A stretch of 17,092 nucleotides of DNA from an uncultured Acetatifactor sp. (lineage in GTDB: Bacteria; Bacillota; Clostridia; Lachnospirales; Lachnospiraceae), in the NCBI GenBank assembly GCA_948896875.1, contig CAQUWW010000057.1, positions 1 to 17,092 on the forward strand. The letters are read 5' to 3'. Under the pieces are notes generated by a model, which saw only the letters and a list, made by a program, of their open reading frames with translations, did no database searches and had not been told where the DNA came from. Below, piece by piece: positions 1 to 5,649 of the stretch (positions within the stretch are counted from its first letter, which is position 1; every line of letters starts with the position of its first letter). Both the position numbers and the translations under genes were made by a program.

Positions 1-204
1 GCAGTCCGGACACACAACACAGTCACCTTCGGGCTTCGGCTGTACGGAATTGGGGTAAGTCTCCCGGTATTTCTGATACTGTTCAAATACCCTTTCCGCA
101 TCCCGCTTAAATTCTTCCTGCGTCTTTGCGCCGATCCGGTACAGCACTCCTGTCAGTTCCAGCGTTTTTTCAAAATCCTTATAACCTCTCGAAAGCCGGT
201 TCAA
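1..204 (-). pseudogene. Unrecognised open reading frame fragment, runs off the left edge
   Basis: The minus strand is open from a stop codon at 205-207 to the left edge. The fragment begins LNRLSRGYKDFEK and ends with a cysteine-containing stretch (GDCVVCPDC). It is rich in charged residues and looks coding: helical, with many E, K and R. There is no ATG near its beginning and no ribosome binding site before the only candidate start, a TTG at 204. The upstream DNA is clearly decayed. I infer that this is either the tail of the broken gene upstream or a separate gene that has lost its 5' end. I do not recognise the family. The C-terminal cysteines could bind metal, but this is not established. 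Confidence 0.4.
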
Positions 205-224
205 CTATTGTGCATTTTTGCAGA

Positions 225-905
225 TTATCGTTCTCCGTCCAGCCGGTCATATCTTAGATTCCCTTGTGACACTTTTGCATGGTTCAGAATCCGGATGAAA
301 GACCTGCCCTGATTCTCCAATGCCTTTTTATATCCGGCTTCTATCAGAAACAGCCTCATCCATTCGCCTTTATCTCCTATGGGAGACTCCCTCGAAAGCA
401 CGTCAAACACAATCATATGCGTCACTTCCGGGTCAAAGCGTTCCAGTTCCGTGATGTCATGCCCCTTCAGTTTCCGGGCACCGGATTCCTGCCTTGCCAC
501 AGCGATCATCCCTAGTCCATGTCAGCGAGTTTTTTCAGCACACGCCCTGTTGTGGCTTTGGAGATGCCCCAGCGGACATCCACAGGTCCAGCAGGATATC
601 CATTTCGGAGCGGTGGCCGGCGCTGGTCAGTTCTGTCGCAACCACAGTGGGCATAAAGAAAAACCCGTATCTTTTTGACAGGGGCAGTTGTAGTCCAGTA
701 CGGTATTATATTTTCCAGTCACGAACCTTATATTTGACCACCTTTCCCCGGTCAAGGAAAAGATAGGAGATCAAATGGCGTTTCTGCAGTTCATCCAGGA
801 TGGAGACAGCCTGGCGCTGAAAACGGGTACGGAGCCATGCAGTCAGTTCCTTCACGGTACAGATCCACTCACCGGGGTATACGGCATAGCCACTGTCCCA
901 ACTCA
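225..905 (-). pseudogene. Broken helix-turn-helix protein gene of an accessory (plasmid/ICE-type) family
   Basis: Several minus-strand pieces join into one protein-like sequence if small indels are repaired. The first piece (706-905) reads SWDSGYAVYPGEW and continues into a winged-helix-like segment ending KVRDWK. Removing one A gives YNTVLDYNCPCQKDTG, and adding one T restores FFMPTVVATELTSAG and SEMDILLDLWM. A deletion seems to follow, then a second helix-turn-helix piece RWGISKATTGRVLKKLADM, and after another frame change the 225-509 piece (MIAVARQESGARKLKGHDITELER and on). From memory, the NCPCQKD and SKATxGRVLKK motifs occur in DNA-binding proteins common on mobile elements of Clostridia; I could not check this. 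The 225-509 piece is not recognised and may belong to a different gene. No start codon other than a TTG exists, and the frame begins exactly at the stop codon of the upstream Sel1 gene, so the 5' end has been lost. Confidence 0.6.
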
Positions 906-2005
906 ATAATCCGCCTTAATATAGGTGTCAAAGCTTAATTCACCCTGACCTTTAAACAAAGCTTTCAATTGCATTGCTGTTCCGTCACAGTCATCCGCCT
1001 CAAAACAAATCGTCGGATACTCATTCATAAGCTGGCAAACCAACATTTCAGCAAAAGAGATAAAACTACCGTCTTCCCCGCCATACACATATGCGATTTC
1101 ATTTTCTTCCACAAAGGCAAAACTGGAAATGAAACCATCTTCTTCCTGATAAAATACACAATCCGGAAGATCAGATACAAATGTCGCGCAATCTGCTGTC
1201 AACGGATTTATGGCTCTGTGAGTTTCTACATATCGCTCATATATCAGCCTGCAGCACAAGTCATACTCTGCTTCTCCTTTATGCGTCTGCAAAAGGTATG
1301 GCATCCGAACCTTTCCTATATAATCCTCTAACCCTGCTTCAATCTCATAACATTTTCTCTTACATACAAATCCACCCGCTGTGATAAACTCTATCAGAGC
1401 CAGATTTTCAGAATTTGTCATAATCTGCAAAGGTCTTTGCACCATATCAAATAGTTTCCGAAACACTTCCGCACTTATTTGAGCTTCAAATATAGAATCC
1501 TTAAATTTCAGATATTGGTTTTGCTTATGCCATGAATTAGTATATAATTCTATTGACCCGATTATTGTATCATTAAGATAAACTGTCACATGGTTCTGAT
1601 TTGTCTCAAGCCGGACCACCTCATTATCCGCCTTTTCCAATATCCTTTTCAATGCCATATCATGCCCTTGCAAAGCAGCCTGTCTATACCAATACTTTGC
1701 TTTTTCCATATCTTTGGATACTCCTATTGCCTCCTCATAGAACCATGCAAGATTATACTGCCCATCTCTGTCACCATGTTCCGCAGCCCTGTTCGTCCAA
1801 TAAAGAGCCTGTTCTAAATCCGTTTTAACCCCAGTCCCTCAAAGTAAAAATATCCCACCTGACACTCTGCCAGAGGATAGCCTTTCTCCGCCAGCGCAAG
1901 ATGTCCTTCAAAACATTTCTCATATTGCTCTGTGTTAAAATATTTTTCAATCAGCTCATTACAGATATCCAATTCCCTACATGGTTTATAATATACTTCT
2001 GACAT
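903..2005 (-). pseudogene. Sel1-repeat protein with GNAT-like C-terminal region, split by a one-base frameshift
   Basis: Two adjacent minus-strand frames form one gene. The first starts at ATG 2005 (MSEVYYKPCREL) behind AGGAGTG and stops at 1814; the second resumes at 1823-1832 and runs to TGA at 903-905. Adding one G to the GGGG run (plus 1829-1832) restores a protein of about 367 residues with no other break. Residues ~20-110 hold about three Sel1-like repeats (AEKGYPLAECQVGYFYFEGLG; AAEHGDRDGQYNLAWFYEEA; MEKAKYWYRQAALQGHDMA, the usual A-x-G-x2-xAxxxLgxxYxxG pattern). The remaining ~250 residues look like one or two degenerate GNAT folds: a segment ending SENLALIEFITAGGF then KRKCYEIE, and a second with NEIAYVYGG and a late strand pair. 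The usual acetyl-CoA loop (Q/RxxGxG/A) is not seen. The gene lies 25 bp behind the kinase gene on the same strand, so it is probably co-transcribed and may bind or be modified by the kinase (inference). The break may be genuine inactivation, slippage at TTAAAAC, or a sequencing error. Confidence 0.7.
1823..1832 (-). other. Frameshift site in the Sel1 gene
   Basis: On the minus strand the sequence reads GGGG followed by TTAAAAC. The upstream frame passes through and stops two codons later. The downstream Sel1 repeat is in the -1 frame, so either one G is missing or ribosomes could step back on the AAAA run. The homology-like repeat pattern is continuous across this point. Confidence 0.75.
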
Positions 2006-2030
2006 CTTTTCACTCCTATACAAACTTCCT

Positions 2031-3515
2031 TCATTCCTTCGGCCCATAATAAAGCCAAGGACTGAAGTACTCTTCCGGCACAGGGTCCGGCATAGGACTT
2101 GACTGATATTCGTTAGGCCGAGAAGAATATACCTGAACAGTAAAGCGATACGCACTCCCCGGAACCGATTGCAAAAATTGAGCCGCAATGGGGATTCCGC
2201 CGTATCCCTTCTCTATAATCGCACTTTTGGGCCAGGTATTGTTCATCACATAAGTGCCGTCCTGGTCATAAAAGGTTACATTAAAGGAATCCTTGTCCTC
2301 GTACTCATCCAGATTGCTCCATACGGCATAATATTTCCTGGTATTCTCCTCTTCATAAAGTCTCCACTCAAGTCCTGTAGGAACAGGTAGCGGCTCGGCA
2401 TCCTCACCTGTATATTCAAAAGCATCCGACACAACATAGGGACTGTCCTCATACCGGACACCGTCCCCCGCAGCCGCTACTGTAAAATAATAAATCCCGT
2501 TCTCCTGCAGTTTTGGCACTATGTTCCAGGTTATCGTCTCCCGGCTTCTGTAACTGCCGCCCACCCTTACCTTTTGATCAAAATACCAGTCATCATCGGT
2601 GGCATCCGGCGAGACTGCGGTATCCCTTCTATACAATCTCAAATAAAATTGTACCTCGTCTCCCTCGCCTGATTCCAACACATTATCCCACACTACTATC
2701 CCGGTTTCTCCATCCCAGTGCGGATTTCCCGGTGCCGGAAGGACGGTGAGTTCAGCATTTTCTTCCTGATTTTCTGTCAGTCTCCCCTCCCTCAAAACAG
2801 GCAGCAGAACCACCCCTGTCCCACCGACGAGAATCAGCAACAAGATCATCAGGAATTTCCACTCCCCAAAGAAAAACGCCCTTCTCACCTGCCGAACTGA
2901 CTGATAGCGTCTGTCCGGGTCCAGATTTGTGCATTTCCGTATCACCCGCCCATAATACTTCTTCCTGGCCTTCTCTCCCAGAAGTCGTTCCAACGTTACG
3001 CCTAAGGCATAGATATCCGCCCGCTCGTCAGTCTGGGCAAATCCATACTGTTCCGGCGGGGCAAAGCCCTTGGTCCCCAACAGTCTGGTATCCTGCTCTG
3101 CCTCCTCCCGATGCATACGGGCGACGTCAAAATCTATGAGACGCACATGTCCATCCCTCGTAAGAAGGATATTAGAAGGCTTGATATCCCGGTGAATAAT
3201 CCCGTTTTTGTGCAGAAATTCCAGCACAGAGCACAATTCCCGCACTATCTGCCGGAACTGCTTCCCGGTTAAGTCCGCGGTTCCTGACGTCTGTCCCTCT
3301 ATATACTCTTCTATGATGGTGGTAGAGTCTTCGGAAGCCACCACTTCATACAGCTTCGGCAGACAGGGATGGGGATGTTTCTGCAGCACCGAATAAACCG
3401 GATGCTGCCCGGCCAGCTTTTTACGTACCAATATCCTGGAGCCGCCTTTTTCCCTCACCAAGTGCACTGTACTCTTTTCACTCTGTTTCAGTTGCTTTAT
3501 CTCTTCATATTCCAT
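2031..3515 (-). CDS. Membrane-anchored Hanks-type Ser/Thr protein kinase with Fn3-like extracellular region
   Basis: The 494-residue product begins with a cytoplasmic eukaryotic-like kinase domain (~1-215), followed by a single membrane helix (~221-240, FLMILLLILVGGTGVVLLPV) and a ~250-residue outer region. Kinase motifs visible: beta-3 lysine in VRKKL (~32-33), HRDIKPSN (108-115, catalytic D110), metal-binding DFD in place of DFG (128-130), GTKGFAPPEQYG (147-158) and DERADIYALG (163-172). The glycine-rich loop is absent or degenerate and the C-lobe is short, so the enzyme may be atypical, although its catalytic residues are present. The outer part has two beta-rich modules of Fn3 type, the first ending SDAFEYTGEDAEPLPVPTG. 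PASTA repeats, typical of PrkC/Stk kinases, are missing. I chose ATG 3515 because AGGG lies 9 bases upstream; the TTG six codons earlier has no such site. It is divergent from the XRE-type gene and probably leads an operon with the Sel1 gene. It likely senses an external ligand and phosphorylates cytoplasmic partners; the ligand is unknown. Confidence 0.88.
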   Translation of the reverse strand: MEYEEIKQLKQSEKSTVHLVREKGGSRILVRKKLAGQHPVYSVLQKHPHPCLPKLYEVVASEDSTTIIEEYIEGQTSGTADLTGKQFRQIVRELCSVLEFLHKNGIIHRDIKPSNILLTRDGHVRLIDFDVARMHREEAEQDTRLLGTKGFAPPEQYGFAQTDERADIYALGVTLERLLGEKARKKYYGRVIRKCTNLDPDRRYQSVRQVRRAFFFGEWKFLMILLLILVGGTGVVLLPVLREGRLTENQEENAELTVLPAPGNPHWDGETGIVVWDNVLESGEGDEVQFYLRLYRRDTAVSPDATDDDWYFDQKVRVGGSYRSRETITWNIVPKLQENGIYYFTVAAAGDGVRYEDSPYVVSDAFEYTGEDAEPLPVPTGLEWRLYEEENTRKYYAVWSNLDEYEDKDSFNVTFYDQDGTYVMNNTWPKSAIIEKGYGGIPIAAQFLQSVPGSAYRFTVQVYSSRPNEYQSSPMPDPVPEEYFSPWLYYGPKE

Positions 3516-3548
3516 ATTGCTTTTCCCTCGCAAGGTTCATCTTTCGGA

Positions 3549-3577
3549 TTGTGATATCTCCGTTTATCTGGTATAAT
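3549..3577 (+). promoter_or_regulatory. Extended -10 promoter facing the XRE-type gene
   Basis: TTGTGA at 3549-3554 is followed after exactly 17 bases by TATAAT at 3572-3577, preceded by TG to give the extended -10 TGGTATAAT. This is a near-consensus sigma-A promoter. Transcription would start near 3584 and cross the whole repeat array, giving a leader of about 215 bases before the XRE-type gene at 3803. Confidence 0.6.
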
Positions 3578-3785
3578 ATGACCATATTCATGGCAGGGAA
3601 TGCCGAATGGCATAACTACCATGTGCGTTGCTGGGCACATGGTATAATATGTCCATATTCATGGCAGGAAACGGCCGAATGGCCATCAGTACCATGTGCG
3701 TTGCTGGGCACATGGTATAATATGACCATATTCCCGGCAGGGAATGCCGAATGGCCATCCATACCATGATTTATTATACCAGATA
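3565..3785. repeat. 14-bp inverted repeat bounding the repeat array
   Basis: TATCTGGTATAATA at 3565-3578 is repeated perfectly in inverted orientation at 3772-3785. Each arm includes an extended -10 element pointing inward. The arms enclose the ~72-bp direct repeats. No obvious target-site duplication flanks them, so a miniature transposon is not proven; an invertible or operator-type element is also possible. Confidence 0.75.
3569..3781. repeat. Tandem ~72-bp repeat array, two full copies and a partial third
   Basis: Copies begin at 3569, 3640 and 3713, each with TGGTATAATATG, and are 71, 73 and about 69 bp long. Each carries a short palindrome (ATATGNCCATAT), a GGCAGG..GCC segment and GAATGGC(C)AT. 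Copies 1 and 2 end in a perfect 10-bp inverted repeat, TACCATGTGC - 8 bases - GCACATGGTA (3617-3644 and 3690-3717), whose right arm runs into the -10 box of the next copy. The third copy loses this hairpin and ends in the inverted boundary sequence. The spacing and internal symmetry suit a cooperative operator or a structured leader RNA. Confidence 0.85.
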
Positions 3786-3801
3786 GATTTAAGGGAGACA
3801 A
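3773..3801 (-). promoter_or_regulatory. Extended -10 promoter facing the kinase gene
   Basis: On the minus strand TTGTCT (3801-3796) is followed after 17 bases by TATAAT (3778-3773), preceded by TG to give TGGTATAAT. It is the mirror image of the promoter at the other end of the array. Its -35 box overlaps the ribosome binding site region of the XRE-type gene (3791-3803). Transcripts would start near 3766 and carry a leader of about 250 bases to the kinase start at 3515. Confidence 0.55.
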
Positions 3802-3802
3802 T

Positions 3803-4240
3803 ATGAGCACCAAAAGTACCGAGGAATTAAAACATGAGCTTAAAGCGGCGACAAATATCGAAGATTATCTGAAAAGCAACCGGGACCACCTGACGGGCCG
3901 CTGTCTGCCTGAATATCTGAATTCCCTTCTATCCTGTAAAAATCTCCGCAAAGCAGACGTAGTGCGCGGTTCTCTTCTGAGCCGCGCTTATGTATATCAG
4001 ATATTTTCGGGGGAGAAATCACCATCTCGGGATACTCTGCTTGCCCTTGCGTTCGGTCTGCATCTTACCGGTGAGGAAACTCAGGCATTGCTGAAGATAT
4101 CGAAAAACCCGGAACTCTATGCAAGAGATGAACGAGATGCCATCATCCTCTTTGCACTCCAAAAGGATAAGTCCATTTTTGAAGCCAACACCCTGCTGTT
4201 TGAGCACAACTTTCAGGCTTTGGGAGTTTCGTCAGAATAA
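3803..4240 (+). CDS. XRE-type helix-turn-helix DNA-binding protein
   Basis: The product has 145 residues. ATG 3803 is preceded by AAGGGAGA at a good distance. An N-terminal helical segment (~1-45) leads into a helix-turn-helix region at ~48-95 (KADVVRGSLLSRAYVYQIFSG, then EKSPSRDTLLALAFGLHLTGEE). This is the five-helix pattern of lambda-repressor/Cro-like domains, with an SR-x-YVYQIFSGEKSPSRDTL recognition and wing-like part. The C-terminal ~50 residues are helical (NPELYARDERDAIILFALQ). It is transcribed divergently from the kinase gene across the repeat array, so the array is its most likely binding site and it may control both itself and the kinase (inference). It might also be a kinase substrate. 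A bidirectional terminator follows directly. The exact subfamily is not known to me. Confidence 0.8.
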   Translation: MSTKSTEELKHELKAATNIEDYLKSNRDHLTGRCLPEYLNSLLSCKNLRKADVVRGSLLSRAYVYQIFSGEKSPSRDTLLALAFGLHLTGEETQALLKISKNPELYARDERDAIILFALQKDKSIFEANTLLFEHNFQALGVSSE

Positions 4241-4258
4241 AGCACCAGAATTAAAATA

Positions 4259-4300
4259 GGCAGCAGTTCGGTGATACACCAAACTGCTGCCATATTTTTA
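4259..4300. terminator. Bidirectional hairpin terminator
   Basis: GGCAGCAGTT (4259-4268) pairs with AACTGCTGCC (4282-4291). The stem can extend inward (GGTG/CACC) with one mismatch. ATATTTTTATC follows on the plus strand for the XRE-type gene, and an A-rich stretch (TTAAAATA) on the other side gives a U-rich tail for the converging secreted-protein gene. Confidence 0.85.
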
Positions 4301-4306
4301 TCATTT

Positions 4307-5491
4307 TTATCTTGTTTTGGCTCTTCCTTTTGCTCCATCCCTGTAAGTTAATGCAAACGCATAATAGGCATTTGTCTCAAATGTGATGGTCTCCGCATTA
4401 GAATCCAAATCCTCCAGCACAATAGGTCTTCCGTTCTCCGTTACACAAATCATTCTGAATGATCTGCCATCCGCCCACAGTACCTCCGGAATCGTCATTG
4501 TAATTCTTGCTTTGTCTTCCATCTGGGATACCTTTCCTCTCTCGGAAGGATAGATATTATAAGTTCTTGCAATAGTATAATCCCCTCTTGCGGCTTCAAA
4601 GGAAGCAAAGCACATCAGCCCCTGTATAGAATTTTCTATCGTGACCTCGTAGGTATTGCCCGCATCCGGAGTAAAGACTATTTCGTCCAAGCCGTATGCA
4701 GAATACATTTTCATGTCTTCCTCCGTGGGCTGCCAGCCTGATTCTTCCACTACTTCCTGTTTGGGTGCTTCCTCCTTTGGAGCTTCCGCCTCCGGATTCA
4801 CGGGAATCGGCTCTGTCCAGTCGCTGTCCACATACTTTGTAAAGTCTCTGGTGATCGTGCAGACCATTACAGAGTAGTTCCCGCCTGACTGCATAGCTTT
4901 GCTGAAGTTAAATGTACTTTCATTTCTTCCTGCTTGTACAACTGGTCTGCCATTTAACATCAACACATAATTAAATCCATAATCCGTCCCCAGAGCATAT
5001 CCCGCTCCCTCATTTTCCGGCAGAGAACACGATACGACACCTTCTTTGGTTACGCTGACCACAGGCATCGGAAGCTTTGTATCCGGTTTCACGTACTCGA
5101 ACGCTGCGCTCCGCTCCGATGTGCTTGAACCGCTGTTGTTCTCCAGATACACTTCAAATGTATAAGCTCCCGATTCATTGATTAAGTGATAAAGGTCAAA
5201 CACACTTTCTCCCCCGGGGATAGTTCCGCCGGGATTAAATGTCATTTTCCTCCCATCCGGACCATAAACATAAGCTCTTACTCCACATGTCCCATTGGGA
5301 TTCGTAAAGATTCCCTGCCCCTTCTCATTCCATTTCAGATCTGTCGCCTTCTGAATCGCCGGCTTCTCGGATTGTTCCTCTGCGGATACTGCTCCGCCCT
5401 CCTCAGCCCTCACCGGAACACCTTCATAACCGCTGCAGACCAACATGGCCCCGCCCAATACGCCTGCCAGCATTTTCCAACCTTTTCTCAT
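4307..5491 (-). CDS. Secreted protein with Fn3-like modules
   Basis: The 394-residue product starts at ATG 5491, chosen because AGGTGG lies 8 bases upstream and the next residues form a signal peptide (MRKGWKM, then LAGVLGGAMLVCSG, probable cleavage after VRA at ~29). The cysteine at 19 is not in a lipobox. Two beta-rich modules follow (~40-130 and ~135-230), the first with ESGAYTFEV and AAFEYV, the second with GGNYSVMV and SDWTEPIPV. An E/P/K-rich linker (~232-255) leads to a C-terminal beta-rich domain (~270-390) with no catalytic motif that I recognise. The order and sequence of the two modules parallel the outer region of the kinase at 2031-3515, which suggests common ancestry or a shared partner. 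There is no sortase motif or membrane anchor, so it is probably released. It converges on the XRE-type gene with a shared terminator. Confidence 0.8.
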   Translation of the reverse strand: MRKGWKMLAGVLGGAMLVCSGYEGVPVRAEEGGAVSAEEQSEKPAIQKATDLKWNEKGQGIFTNPNGTCGVRAYVYGPDGRKMTFNPGGTIPGGESVFDLYHLINESGAYTFEVYLENNSGSSTSERSAAFEYVKPDTKLPMPVVSVTKEGVVSCSLPENEGAGYALGTDYGFNYVLMLNGRPVVQAGRNESTFNFSKAMQSGGNYSVMVCTITRDFTKYVDSDWTEPIPVNPEAEAPKEEAPKQEVVEESGWQPTEEDMKMYSAYGLDEIVFTPDAGNTYEVTIENSIQGLMCFASFEAARGDYTIARTYNIYPSERGKVSQMEDKARITMTIPEVLWADGRSFRMICVTENGRPIVLEDLDSNAETITFETNAYYAFALTYRDGAKGRAKTR

Positions 5492-5581
5492 ACTGCTTTC
5501 CACCTTTCTGACACGAATTTTATCCTGCGCTATATAAAACAAAACATGCAGTCTATGAATTATTATAGGTGGTTTTGTGTC

Positions 5582-5604
5582 AAAAAGGTCCGCTGTCAGC
5601 AGAC
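5582..5604 (-). terminator. Rho-independent terminator of the ftsEX operon
   Basis: On the minus strand GTCTGCT - GAC - AGCGGAC forms a 7-bp stem (5604-5588, one G-U pair) followed by CTTTTTG. It lies about 45 bases behind the S41 protease stop codon. Confidence 0.75.
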
Positions 5605-5649
5605 ATTTGCCATAAAAGCAGGCTTTCCAACTTATGAAAAAGAGCTTTG

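Noticed and set aside
3569..3781. The ~72-bp direct repeats as a CRISPR array
   Set aside because: The whole unit repeats with no unique spacers, the copies vary in length, and no cas genes are present.
3551..3813. Open frames on both strands inside the repeat array, giving repetitive peptides with WAHG and AEWP segments
   Set aside because: They follow from repeats whose length happens to keep the frame open. They contain the promoters and hairpins and lack ribosome binding sites.
4307..5491. The secreted protein as a lipoprotein
   Set aside because: The only cysteine in the signal peptide is preceded by MLV, not by a lipobox with Gly or Ala at -1.
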